Notes under the pieces: generated by a model
What the model was told of the DNA's origin: nothing
Database searches by the model: none
What the model saw: the letters and a program-made list of their open reading frames with translations, nothing else
In this document: piece by piece, positions 1 to 9,022 of the stretch
Numbering within the stretch: position 1 is the first letter of the stretch
Layout: each line of letters begins with the position of its first letter
Program-made: the position numbers and the translations under genes
Source: Roseivirga spongicola
Lineage (GTDB): Bacteria; Bacteroidota; Bacteroidia; Cytophagales; Cyclobacteriaceae
Length of the DNA stretch: 64,000 bases
Assembly (NCBI RefSeq): GCF_001592965.1
Contig: NZ_LRPC01000001.1
Coordinates: 1,240,001-1,304,000 of the forward strand
Direction: 5' to 3'

Positions 1-2
1 CT

Positions 3-1271
3 TTTCAAGACCGTATATTAATTACTAGAACTGGGGAAGATTTCACTACTGAATCTATTTCGATCAGCCTAAAGAATGCCACAACCTTTAATCTACAAAA
101 GGAAGATGTTGTAACCGTATTTTCGAGAAATGAGCTGCGAGAAGAAGCGTTCGTAGAGGTTCTTGGGGAGGTCAATAGCCCAGGAGTGTTTAGCTTCTCT
201 AAAGGATTAACCTTAGATGATGTTTTGTTGCAGGTAGGTGGTACAGTTACATCGGCATATGGAGGTAATGTTGAAATTTCTAGAAGAATATCTACTGAAG
301 AAAATGGCGGGCTTGGCCTATCTGAAACCTATGTTTTCCCAATCGATATGAAAGGAGAAATTGAAGGAGAAAGTGGTTTTGAGTTAGAGCCGTACGATCA
401 AGTTTTATTTAGGAGAAGCCAAAACTTCAGAAGACAGCAGTTAGTGACCGTTGAAGGGCAGGTTAGTTCACCAGGGCTTTATGCCATTAAGAATCAAGGC
501 GAAAGAATTTCAGATATTCTTAATAGGGCGGGAGGTATCACTGAATTCGCTTTTGTGGAAGGGGCTACCTTAATTCGGAAAACAGAGTTTTACGAGGAGC
601 CTACCGACATTGAAAAGCAGATTGATGACCTCATAAGGTTACAAGAGAAATTTGAAAATAACCCGAACCTATTAACAGAAGCTGAGTTGGCTATGATATC
701 TCGAATAGAAGATGATATTCAAGAGCTAGAAAAAAGAAGGGAAAGCAACCAGAGCCTTTCTAGCTTCGCTAAAAGAGAGCGAATTAAGGAGGTAATCGAA
801 AGAAACGCGTTGACATCTAATATTCAGTTGAAACAAGCAGAAGCTATAGGCATAGATTTGCCATCAATAATAAATAGGCCTGGCTCTGTATCTGATTTGC
901 TTTTAGAAGAGGGTGACGTTTTAGTTATTCCTAAGAGGTCCGAAACAGTAAGGTTGAGAGGAAAGCTACTTTACCCAACAACAAGCAGGTTTGTTGAAGG
1001 TAAATCTCTAAAGTATTACATCAACAATGCAGGAGGCTTTGACTATCGAGCTAAGAAGAAGGGGACCTATGTGGTTTATGCGAATGGGGAAGTAGCAAGA
1101 ACCAAGAGCTTACTTTTTATGAAGTTTTATCCAAAGGCTGCTCCGGGAGCAGAAGTCATTGTACCTACCAAACCTTTAAAGATTCCAATAAGGCTACAAG
1201 ATGTAATAGGAATTACCAGTGGTCTAGCGACATTGGCTTTAGTTATTAGTCAAATCAGTCAGAATAATTAA
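3..1271 (+). CDS. SLBB-domain polysaccharide export protein (Wza-like), 5' end outside window
   Basis: The frame is open from the window edge, so the N-terminus (normally signal peptide and Poly_export domain) is missing; 422 residues are visible. Three SLBB-like units can be seen, each with a G-x-V/L-x-x-P-G-type start and a later A/V-GG: one around VLGEVNSPGVFSF near the edge, a second around VEGQVSSPGLYAI, and a third near LRGKLLYPTT. Between units two and three lies a charged, probably coiled-coil stretch rich in Glu, Lys and Arg. The last 25 residues form a hydrophobic segment, as in Bacteroidota homologues. The family makes the outer-membrane/periplasmic conduit for capsule and exopolysaccharide. 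Its stop is one base from the Wzz-like start, so the two are co-transcribed. An in-frame GTG at 186 is not the true start because the domain continues upstream of it. Confidence 0.9.
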   Translation, partial: FQDRILITRTGEDFTTESISISLKNATTFNLQKEDVVTVFSRNELREEAFVEVLGEVNSPGVFSFSKGLTLDDVLLQVGGTVTSAYGGNVEISRRISTEENGGLGLSETYVFPIDMKGEIEGESGFELEPYDQVLFRRSQNFRRQQLVTVEGQVSSPGLYAIKNQGERISDILNRAGGITEFAFVEGATLIRKTEFYEEPTDIEKQIDDLIRLQEKFENNPNLLTEAELAMISRIEDDIQELEKRRESNQSLSSFAKRERIKEVIERNALTSNIQLKQAEAIGIDLPSIINRPGSVSDLLLEEGDVLVIPKRSETVRLRGKLLYPTTSRFVEGKSLKYYINNAGGFDYRAKKKGTYVVYANGEVARTKSLLFMKFYPKAAPGAEVIVPTKPLKIPIRLQDVIGITSGLATLALVISQISQNN

Positions 1272-1272
1272 G

Positions 1273-2349
1273 ATGGATTCTCAGGACAATTATATAGGAG
1301 AGGGGAAAATTTCTTTGGGCTATTTGATCCAAAGGCTCAGGTATTGGGTTCTCTTTATTTTGTCTAAGTGGCTGAAAATTGGACTCGGTACTGTGGTAGT
1401 TCTGCTATTAGTAGTTGGTTACAATTATCTGAAGCCTAAAGTTTTTACAGCAAAAGCTACGTTTGTTCTAGACAATGATAGTTCTGGTGGACTAGGAGAT
1501 TTAGGTTCTATAGCTTCTTTAGCTGGCATTAATGTCGGTGGCATTGCAGAAGGAGGAATCCTGTTTCAGATCGATAATATTCAAGAACTTTATCGATCAA
1601 ATCGAATGTTAGAGAAGACTTTGTTGAGTCCAATCATTATTGATAGAGAGAAAGTACTTTTGATCAATAGGTTCGCTGAGTCTAATAAACTTACAAATAA
1701 ATGGTTAGATGAGGGAGTTGAGTTAGCGAGGTTTAATACGGACCGAGAGTCTTTCACTAGAAAGCAGGATAGTCTACTACTGGAATCCATAAAATTAGTT
1801 AAAGAGAAATTTCTCTTTATAGATAAACCAAATCGAAAAACTACAATTCTTGAAATAGGCTTTAGGCATGAGGATGAGTTTTTGGCAAAACTATTCACAG
1901 AAACCCATGTTAGAAATGTCAATGAGTTTTATTTGGAAACCAAGACTAAAAAAAGCCTGGCCAACCTTCGTATACTTCAGAATCAAGCTGATAGTATAAA
2001 AAGGGTTTTAGATGAGTCCCTACTGAACCTTGCCAGAATTGATGAAACCATGCCTAATCCTAACCCGCTATATAAAACATCTCAAGTACCTTATCAGAAA
2101 GCAATGATTGATGTGCAGGCGAATAGTTCAATTTATCAAGAGGTAGTAAAGCAGTTGGAATTGGCAAAAGTTGCCCATAGAAATCAAATGCCGTTAATTC
2201 AGGTTATTGATAAACCAATTTTACCATTGCCCGATAATCAATGGAGCCTTTTCAAGGCACTTGTAATTGGTGGTTTTGTGGGTTTATGTCTAATGACCTT
2301 GTACTTCTTGATCAAGGAGGTTGTCGATAGAGCAATATTGGAGATTTAA
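1273..2349 (+). CDS. Wzz-like chain-length determinant / polysaccharide co-polymerase
   Basis: This 358-residue inner-membrane protein has the Wzz plan: a membrane segment near residues 35-52, a large periplasmic region with a predicted coiled coil in the middle, and a second membrane segment near 327-347 followed by a short tail. No Walker A or tyrosine-rich cytoplasmic kinase domain follows, so it is a PCP without a BY-kinase; any kinase must be encoded elsewhere. The family sets polymer length and links Wzy polymerisation to export through Wza. It starts one base after the Wza-like gene. The 227 bases after it (2350-2576) hold no gene; a near-match to the Bacteroidota -7 box (CATATTTG, one mismatch) lies about 25 bases before the next ATG. 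Confidence 0.88.
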   Translation: MDSQDNYIGEGKISLGYLIQRLRYWVLFILSKWLKIGLGTVVVLLLVVGYNYLKPKVFTAKATFVLDNDSSGGLGDLGSIASLAGINVGGIAEGGILFQIDNIQELYRSNRMLEKTLLSPIIIDREKVLLINRFAESNKLTNKWLDEGVELARFNTDRESFTRKQDSLLLESIKLVKEKFLFIDKPNRKTTILEIGFRHEDEFLAKLFTETHVRNVNEFYLETKTKKSLANLRILQNQADSIKRVLDESLLNLARIDETMPNPNPLYKTSQVPYQKAMIDVQANSSIYQEVVKQLELAKVAHRNQMPLIQVIDKPILPLPDNQWSLFKALVIGGFVGLCLMTLYFLIKEVVDRAILEI

Positions 2350-2576
2350 GTAAACCACTCGTTGTAAGCTTCAATATCATTGTTGAATTACATATTTACT
2401 CTTCTTATAACTGTAAACGGAAAAAGGAAGGGATTACGTTTCGGTTGGTGCTTATTGAATAAGTTATATTATCATTTTAATGCGTTGTTGAGTTAGAAAG
2501 GGATCGCTTAAGAAAAAACTGATTTTCTATTGCTAAGCCTTGAATCAAGTACATATTTGTAGTTTAAGTATAAAGA

Positions 2577-3599
2577 ATGAATGAGAGCATAGTTATAACA
2601 GGTGTTGCTGGGTTAATAGGAAGTAGAATGGCAGACTGGTTACTTTCTAATTTTCCAGGGTATGAGGTAGTTGGAATAGATAATTTAAGTGGAGGCTACA
2701 TCGAGAATATAGATTCCCGAATAACATTTTATAACACTGATTGTGCCTCTGCAGAAATAAGGTTAATTTTCGAAAGGCATCAACCAAAATTGGTATATCA
2801 CTTTGCAGCTTATGCGGCTGAAGGGCTTTCTCCATTTATTAGAAAGTTCAACTATCAAAATAACTTATTGGCTACAGCCAATATTATTAATGAGAGTATT
2901 CGCCAAAATGTAGAACGCCTAGTTTTCACTAGCTCAATGGCTGTTTATGGTGCTGGGAATCCCCCTTTCGATGAATCTGATCAGCCTTCACCTATTGATC
3001 CATATGGAGTGGCCAAATATGCTTGCGAAATGGATATTCAAATTGCAGGTGAGCAACATGGTTTGGATTGGTGCATTATTCGTCCTCATAATGTTTATGG
3101 AATAAAGCAAAATATCTGGGATACTTACAGAAACGTTTTGGGTATCTGGATGTATCAACACTTGAATAACCAACCACTTACAATATTTGGAGATGGTAAG
3201 CAAAAAAGAGCTTTCAGTTTTATTGATGATTGCCTTTCTCCATTATGGCAAGCTGGGGTGTCTCCTCAGGCAAGTAAACAGATTGTAAACCTTGGGTCTG
3301 CAATAGAATACTCGATTCTGGAAGCAAGTGAGATTCTGAGGGAAGTGATGGAAGGAGGAGAAGTTCTCTTTCAGGAGCAAAGGCATGAGGTTAAGCATGC
3401 CCATCCTACTTGGAGAAAGTCTGTGAAGGTCTTAGGGTTTGAGGATAAAACTGATTTGCGTTCTGGTCTTTCTATTATGTGGGATTGGGCACAGAAACAA
3501 CCGCAAAGAGATCGTTTCCGATGGTCTGAATATGAGTTGGAAAATGGGATCTATGATTTTTGGAAGAACTCTAAAGAGTCATCTAAAACAACTGTCTAA
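2577..3599 (+). CDS. NAD-dependent epimerase/dehydratase (UDP-glucose 4-epimerase-like SDR)
   Basis: This is an extended short-chain dehydrogenase of 340 residues. The N-terminal NAD-binding motif TGVAGLIG is at residues 8-15, the catalytic Ser is in TSSMAVYG near 118-125, and the YxxxK pair is Y143/K147. A C-terminal substrate domain follows. Such enzymes modify nucleotide-linked sugars at C4 or neighbouring positions; the exact substrate cannot be read from the sequence. It overlaps the next gene, a sulfotransferase, by one base (TAATG), so the two are translationally linked and probably act on the same repeat unit. It is clearly different from the galE gene at 20330-21349. Confidence 0.88.
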   Translation: MNESIVITGVAGLIGSRMADWLLSNFPGYEVVGIDNLSGGYIENIDSRITFYNTDCASAEIRLIFERHQPKLVYHFAAYAAEGLSPFIRKFNYQNNLLATANIINESIRQNVERLVFTSSMAVYGAGNPPFDESDQPSPIDPYGVAKYACEMDIQIAGEQHGLDWCIIRPHNVYGIKQNIWDTYRNVLGIWMYQHLNNQPLTIFGDGKQKRAFSFIDDCLSPLWQAGVSPQASKQIVNLGSAIEYSILEASEILREVMEGGEVLFQEQRHEVKHAHPTWRKSVKVLGFEDKTDLRSGLSIMWDWAQKQPQRDRFRWSEYELENGIYDFWKNSKESSKTTV

Positions 3600-4513
3600 T
3601 GATTCTTTGGAATCAACAATACTACCCTGATGTGTTTTTGGCAGGAGCCGCAAAGTCTGGGACAACTTATCTCTTTGATTTATTAGCTGCTCATTCACAA
3701 ATTCAGGGGTGTCATCCCAAAGAGCCATTTTTCTTTATAGATAAGGGAAACCCATATAGACAAACTACTAGAGGAATATTTAGGAGGGAATACTTAGACT
3801 TTTATAAGCCTCTTCATGAAGGTTGCTTGCATTTAGACGGAACCTCTCAAACCATTTATCAGCAGGAGTTACTGAGTCAGTTTAATGACATGCCTAAGAA
3901 GCCTAAGGTCTTGTTTATATTAAGGGAGCCTGCATCTAGGATTCTTTCCTCATTTCAATATACGTCAAACAACCTAGCAGCTGTCAATAGATTATCTTTT
4001 TCTGAATATGTTGATAGTCTTCTTGAGCCTAATCATAGGGTAATAATCGATTCCTGTAAAAACGAAAAGGCAGCTTTTTCACTAACTCATGAGCTTAGGT
4101 ATTCATGCTATATTTCATATTTGAGTCTTTGGGAAAGGGCTGTTGGTAAAGAAAATATGATGGTGATTCTCTTTGAAGAAATGAATAGAAACCATGAATT
4201 AACACTTAAAGAAATTTGTGAATTTCTCGGAATTAAAGCTGAGAGATTGAAAGAGGGATCGGAAAAGGTTAACCAATCGATTTCTGTAAGGAATAAGTCT
4301 ATTCATTATATTCTAAACAAGGCTTTTTCAATGGCTGGTTATAGAGTTCCATTTAAAAGTTCTATAAAGAGTCTCTATATCAAGCTTCAACATGCCCCCA
4401 CAACAGAAGATCTAGACTTTCAAGATGATATATCTAGACTAAAAAAGTTCTTTGTCCCATTTAATCAAGAATTGGCCACAAAATTTGACTTGAACCTTAG
4501 TATTTGGAATTGA
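3599..4513 (+). CDS. sulfotransferase (PAPS-dependent, polysaccharide-modifying)
   Basis: The 304-residue protein carries both PAPS-binding signatures of the Sulfotransfer family: the 5'-phosphosulfate loop GAAKSGTTYL at residues 16-25, and the 3'-phosphate motif LREPASRILSSF at about 108-119 with R109, R114 and S117. No signal peptide or membrane segment is obvious, so it should act in the cytoplasm on a lipid-linked or nucleotide-linked sugar. It overlaps the epimerase before it (TAATG) and the glycosyltransferase after it (TGATG). This placement indicates that the exopolysaccharide repeat is sulfated, as in many marine bacteria. No PAPS-synthesis genes (cysD, cysN, cysC) lie in the window. 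Confidence 0.88.
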   Translation: MILWNQQYYPDVFLAGAAKSGTTYLFDLLAAHSQIQGCHPKEPFFFIDKGNPYRQTTRGIFRREYLDFYKPLHEGCLHLDGTSQTIYQQELLSQFNDMPKKPKVLFILREPASRILSSFQYTSNNLAAVNRLSFSEYVDSLLEPNHRVIIDSCKNEKAAFSLTHELRYSCYISYLSLWERAVGKENMMVILFEEMNRNHELTLKEICEFLGIKAERLKEGSEKVNQSISVRNKSIHYILNKAFSMAGYRVPFKSSIKSLYIKLQHAPTTEDLDFQDDISRLKKFFVPFNQELATKFDLNLSIWN

Positions 4514-5442
4514 TGAGCAAAAAAGAGGCTTCCGTAGCTATCGTCTTGTTGAACTGGAATGGATTTAATCACACAATTAAATGTATTGAGTCTCTTAGAG
4601 ATATTACCTATAATAATGCAGAAGTTGTTTTAGTGGACAATGGAAGTGAAAATTCTGAGGTTGAGAAACTGAGAGAGATTGCGGGCATAAAGCTAATTGA
4701 GAATGATAAGAACTACGGTTTTACTGGGGGGAATAATATAGGGTTGAAGTATGCATTTGAGCATGGTTATGATTATTTAATGATGCTTAATAATGACACG
4801 ATAGTAGAGCCAGGATTTCTCGAACCATTAATTAATGGTTTTGATGAGGGCACTGGGGCTGTGCAACCTAAGATTTATACCATGGATCCGCCAGATACTA
4901 TTTGGAATGCAGGTGGCAAGTTTAATAAATGGTTAGGCTTAACAAAAACAATTGGTTCAGGAGCCAAAGACAACCCCTCCTTTGATGTTCAAATGGAGGT
5001 GGACTGGATTACAGGTTGTGCAATGGTCTTTCCGGCAAGAATGATTTCCGAAATAGGCTACCTTGATGATAATTTTTTTATCCTTTTCGAGGATTCGGAC
5101 TGGTCGCTTAGATGCAGGACAAAGGGGTACAAGCTGAAATATGTTCCACAATCCAGAATATACCATTTTGAAAGTGCTACGGCAGTTAGTAGAGTAAAAG
5201 GTAAGGAGGGGTTTCGTTCGCCTTTTCGCCAGTATATTAATATTAGAAACCATCTCTATTTTTTAAGGAAGAATTTACCTCTACCATATTGGCCAACAGC
5301 TTTTATCTATCAGATTTATAAAATATCAGGATTCTTAGTTTATTACCTGTTGCGAGGCCGTTGGAAGAAATTTAGATTCACATTGAGAGGGGTCAAAGAT
5401 GGTTTTAGCCCCTATAAAGAAATAGATTTTAACAACGGCTGA
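4513..5442 (+). CDS. family 2 glycosyltransferase (rhamnosyltransferase-like)
   Basis: The start chosen is ATG 4513, sharing one base with the stop of the sulfotransferase gene; an in-frame TTG nine bases upstream is less likely. The 309-residue GT-A protein opens with the usual VAIVLLNWNG strand, then VLVDNGSEN (first nucleotide-binding Asp) and a MLNNDT motif in place of DxD. A C-terminal region with WITGCAMVF and FFILFEDSDW is typical of the WbbL/rhamnosyltransferase-like subgroup of GT2. It adds one sugar to the undecaprenyl-linked repeat unit at the cytoplasmic face. Donor and linkage are unknown. Confidence 0.87.
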   Translation: MSKKEASVAIVLLNWNGFNHTIKCIESLRDITYNNAEVVLVDNGSENSEVEKLREIAGIKLIENDKNYGFTGGNNIGLKYAFEHGYDYLMMLNNDTIVEPGFLEPLINGFDEGTGAVQPKIYTMDPPDTIWNAGGKFNKWLGLTKTIGSGAKDNPSFDVQMEVDWITGCAMVFPARMISEIGYLDDNFFILFEDSDWSLRCRTKGYKLKYVPQSRIYHFESATAVSRVKGKEGFRSPFRQYINIRNHLYFLRKNLPLPYWPTAFIYQIYKISGFLVYYLLRGRWKKFRFTLRGVKDGFSPYKEIDFNNG

Positions 5443-5495
5443 TCAGCTTATATGAGTTTATTTTTTAGGTACCATAAAAGGCATTTGTTTTTTTG

Positions 5496-6929
5496 ATGGC
5501 CACGCTTATTGCCATATTGTTCGTAATATTCTATTTATGTTATCTAGGCTTTGTGCTTAATGCAATTAGTCAAGGTAAATTCTGGTATGTACTTGTTTAT
5601 CTAATTTCGTTTTTACCCATATACACTGTCTTCATCTCTTTTACTTATGCTTTTTTGGAGATTGTGCCCCTTACACAGTTTATCAAATACTCAAAAGAAC
5701 TTGTATTCATATATGCTTTGGCTGTTTGGCTAATTGGGAGAAAGGCTAGCCTTATTAATTGGTCTTTTTGCCTTACGACCCTTGATAAGGTGTTTATTGC
5801 ATTTTTAACAATGTGTTTTGTTTTTATGGTTTTGCCTATTGGAGAGGCATCATTTGTGAATAAGGCAAACTATTTTAAAAACCTTCTTTTGCTTGGCATT
5901 GCATACTTTCTTGGAAGACAGATACCATTTTCGCCCCAAGAATGGCATTCAACTTTCAAATTAGTTCTTCATGTGACTGTTGCTGCATTTTTTCTTGTGA
6001 TACTTGAGAAAGTAACCGCAACTCATTTTCACTCTCAAATTGGCTTTGTTAAATATGGTTCAGACATACTACAAATTGAGCCTGAAGGATTGTTTGATTT
6101 AAGATATACTTTTCAGGCTCAGGGAGGACAACCAAGATATGGGTCCTTTTTTGCAAATCCATTAGAATTTGCAGCTTCTATGCTGATCAGTTTTTCGATC
6201 GTAATAGTATATCTGGTTTCATCAAAAAGTAGGGCTAATAAAATAAATTATCTAATACTACTCGGGGTGGTGATTTTATGTGTCTTGCTTGCATATTCGA
6301 GAGCCACTTTCGTTTCATTCTTCATTATGCTGGTATACATGGCATTTTTGCTTAGAGTTTATAAACTGATTGTAGCATTTGGTATAATTGCTGCTTTAAT
6401 GGGTGTATACATTGTTTTTATTGCTCCAGATGATCTTAGATATTTTGTTCAGGATACAATTCTATTTCAAAACGCATCAAGTGTAGCCCACGTATTAGAA
6501 TGGCTAGAAGCTTGGGAAAGTATGTTGGCTAACCCTATGGGTATTGGTCTAGCCACTAGTGGTAATGCAGGAGGCGTTGATTCAGATCTTCAAGTAGGGG
6601 GGGAGAATCAGTATTTGATTTTTGGAGTACAGCTAGGCTTTTTAGGTCTTATATTATACTTAGCAATGTTGTTCTACAGTATTAGAAATGGTTGGGTAAC
6701 CTTCAGGGGCTCAAGTAGCCTATTCGAGAAAAGAGTTGCTTTTATTGCATCGAGCGTAAAGTTTGGTTTATTATTGCCATTATTTACTTCTAATGTTGAA
6801 ATATATTTATTTGTTGCCTTATTTTCTTGGTGGTTAGTGGGAAGTAGTGAAACTCTTTATCAAAACTATTCCAATGTAACCAAAGAGAGGTTATCCAATA
6901 GTTATAGGCTATCAGAAACTCAAGTATAG
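5496..6929 (+). CDS. Wzy-like O-antigen polymerase/ligase membrane protein
   Basis: The ATG at 5496 (one codon after an in-frame TTG) gives 477 residues with roughly a dozen hydrophobic segments and a larger non-membrane loop near the middle. That loop and the next helices carry the RYGSFF..P and LLAYSRATF motifs seen in the O-antigen ligase/polymerase (Wzy_C) superfamily. A second periplasmic loop with GIGLATSGNAGG lies further on. Placed among glycosyltransferases and with Wzx, Wzz and Wza in the same locus, it is best read as the polymerase joining flipped repeat units in the periplasm. A ligase role cannot be excluded from sequence. Bases 5443-5495 before it are non-coding. Confidence 0.83.
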   Translation: MATLIAILFVIFYLCYLGFVLNAISQGKFWYVLVYLISFLPIYTVFISFTYAFLEIVPLTQFIKYSKELVFIYALAVWLIGRKASLINWSFCLTTLDKVFIAFLTMCFVFMVLPIGEASFVNKANYFKNLLLLGIAYFLGRQIPFSPQEWHSTFKLVLHVTVAAFFLVILEKVTATHFHSQIGFVKYGSDILQIEPEGLFDLRYTFQAQGGQPRYGSFFANPLEFAASMLISFSIVIVYLVSSKSRANKINYLILLGVVILCVLLAYSRATFVSFFIMLVYMAFLLRVYKLIVAFGIIAALMGVYIVFIAPDDLRYFVQDTILFQNASSVAHVLEWLEAWESMLANPMGIGLATSGNAGGVDSDLQVGGENQYLIFGVQLGFLGLILYLAMLFYSIRNGWVTFRGSSSLFEKRVAFIASSVKFGLLLPLFTSNVEIYLFVALFSWWLVGSSETLYQNYSNVTKERLSNSYRLSETQV

Positions 6930-6959
6930 GTAATGTCAATATAGAGTAGAGAGGATGAG

Positions 6960-7892
6960 ATGAGGACAAATTGGAAGTATAGCTTCAAGAGTGCATTGGC
7001 AATAAATGTACAGCGAATTATTAGTATAGCTTCTCTATGGTATTTTAAGTATATAAGTCAGCGTAAAGTAACATTTGTTAGAAGGTATGGAATAGGCGAT
7101 GTGATTATGAGTACATATGCCCTAAGCCAATTTAGAAATGAACACCCTGAAACCGATATTTCGATAGTAACGAACTATAAAGAGGTTTTTGATGACACCT
7201 ACCATACGACTCATAAACTTTCATGGACAGACTTTCCAGTAATCTGGCTGATGTATGAACATTACGATTTTTGGATATGGAGAAAAACGGATAGATCCAT
7301 ACCCCACATTATAAGCGAGTTTATTGGTTATAAATCTCATGATAATCAGTTTCAGCTTTCTATTCATATTGATGAGAAGAGGCATGCTCGATTTTTGGAA
7401 AACATGGTCAGCAATAAAAAGTATATTGTTATTCAGCCCTATGCTAGTCACTGGAATTCAGAGAAGAACTGGTCAACTGAAAATTGGCAGCAGTTAATTT
7501 CTAGAATCAGCAACCTTGGCTATCAAATATACCACCTAGGACTAGAACTAGATCCTTTACTTTCGGGAGTTATTGATCTTCGTGGAAGAACTAGTTTGGA
7601 AGAATCATTTTTACTGATTAAATACTCTTCTTTTTTTTTAGGAGTTAACTCTTTTGGTGAACAAGCTGCAGGAGCCTTCAGTATTCCCTCTATCATTTTA
7701 TATGGCCCTACAAACCCAGTATATAGCTTAAACCCTGGCCAAACAGCTATTTATGCAGATGAAAAAATCGATTTTGAAAGGATAGGTGGTTTGACTTATA
7801 CATTTTGTCAGATAAACCAAATAAGACCTGAGTTTGTATTTAACTGCCTAATAGAAAAATTGAATTTGCAACCAAATCATTTAAATACATGA
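6960..7892 (+). CDS. family 9 (heptosyltransferase-like) glycosyltransferase
   Basis: This 310-residue protein has a GT-B layout. The N-terminal half contains a GIGDVIMSTYAL segment like the GxGDxxxxxP loop of ADP-heptose:LPS heptosyltransferases. The C-terminal half has VIQPYASHWNSEKNW and later FLGVNSFGEQAAGAF with SIPSIILYGPTNP, matching the GT9 pattern of donor-binding and acceptor motifs. The family adds heptose or other sugars to lipid-anchored glycans. It overlaps the following GT4 gene by four bases (ATGA), so they are co-expressed. The substrate is not predictable. Confidence 0.8.
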   Translation: MRTNWKYSFKSALAINVQRIISIASLWYFKYISQRKVTFVRRYGIGDVIMSTYALSQFRNEHPETDISIVTNYKEVFDDTYHTTHKLSWTDFPVIWLMYEHYDFWIWRKTDRSIPHIISEFIGYKSHDNQFQLSIHIDEKRHARFLENMVSNKKYIVIQPYASHWNSEKNWSTENWQQLISRISNLGYQIYHLGLELDPLLSGVIDLRGRTSLEESFLLIKYSSFFLGVNSFGEQAAGAFSIPSIILYGPTNPVYSLNPGQTAIYADEKIDFERIGGLTYTFCQINQIRPEFVFNCLIEKLNLQPNHLNT

Positions 7893-9022
7893 ACATTCTA
7901 TTCTTACATAGTTCTCCTGATTTGTATGGTGCGGGTAAGGTAGCATTGGAGGATATTAAGATTCTCATAAAGAATGGCCATAATGTAGTAATCTGCATGT
8001 CTCGTGAAGGGCCTTTGTGTGATATATTAAGAGATCTAGGGTGCTCAGTAAACATCATACCTTTAGCTACAGTAAGAAGAGAGTATTTTAATCTGAGAGG
8101 TATTCTCAATCGTTTTTATGTTTACCGAAAGTCGCTAAAGGCTCTAAAAAGGGTAGCCGATGAACATAAAATAGAGTTGATTTATACCAATACAACAGGA
8201 ATTCTGACTGGGGCTATCTTTGCTAAGAGAACTCGATTAAGGCATCTTTGGCATGTTCATGAGATTACTCCTGGGCCTAAGTGGCTTTTAAAGTTTTATG
8301 GCCATCTGTTATCCAAATATTCTGATGTCGTTATAGCCGTTTCAGATGCAGTTAAAGACCATTGGTTAAAGGTCAATGAGAGGATTAATATAGTGAGGGT
8401 CTACAATGGCTTTGACTTAGAAGCTTACGATGGGACAAGTTGGTTGAAAAAGGAATTCAATATTAAGAGCGATACAATTCTCATTGGTATGGTGGCCCGA
8501 GTTCATTTTTGGAAAGGACAAACCTATTTTCTTAATATTGCTGCCCAGCTTAAGTCAAGACATTCTAATCTAAAGTTTATAATGGTTGGTGATGCGTTTC
8601 CGGGTTATGAATATTTATATGACGAAATAAGGACTAGAATTAATTTTCATCAACTGGAAGAGGATGTTATTGACCTAGGCTATCGTGAAGATATTACACG
8701 TATTTTGTACGATCTGGATATTTTCATCTTACCATCTATTCAACCAGATCCATTGCCAACAACAATTATTGAAGCAATGTCTAGTGGAAAGCCTGTTATA
8801 GCTACCAATCATGGCGGTGCTCCTGAAATGCTTAAGGAAGGAGAAACAGGATTTTTGATACCATGGAATAATGCTATTGAAGCGGCTAACAAAATTGACT
8901 CTCTTATTATCGATACTGGTTTGCGAGAAAAAATGGGAAAAGCTGGCGAACTTAGGGTTAAGAACATCTTTTCACTCAAGAGGCACGAGCAAGAAATTAT
9001 AAAATTGATAAATGCCATATAG
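7889..9022 (+). CDS. family 4 glycosyltransferase
   Basis: This GT-B enzyme of 377 residues starts with MNILFLHSSPDLYGAG (the glycine-rich acceptor-side loop). It has the GMVARVHFWKGQ segment near residue 195, and the E-x7-E-type retaining-transferase motif in PTTIIEAMSSGKPVIATNHG near 290-310. The following GGAPEML and GETGFLIP are typical GT4 donor-binding elements. It overlaps the GT9 gene by ATGA and its stop directly abuts the ATG of the next GT4 gene. It most likely acts in repeat-unit assembly; the sugar is unknown. Confidence 0.9.
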   Translation: MNILFLHSSPDLYGAGKVALEDIKILIKNGHNVVICMSREGPLCDILRDLGCSVNIIPLATVRREYFNLRGILNRFYVYRKSLKALKRVADEHKIELIYTNTTGILTGAIFAKRTRLRHLWHVHEITPGPKWLLKFYGHLLSKYSDVVIAVSDAVKDHWLKVNERINIVRVYNGFDLEAYDGTSWLKKEFNIKSDTILIGMVARVHFWKGQTYFLNIAAQLKSRHSNLKFIMVGDAFPGYEYLYDEIRTRINFHQLEEDVIDLGYREDITRILYDLDIFILPSIQPDPLPTTIIEAMSSGKPVIATNHGGAPEMLKEGETGFLIPWNNAIEAANKIDSLIIDTGLREKMGKAGELRVKNIFSLKRHEQEIIKLINAI

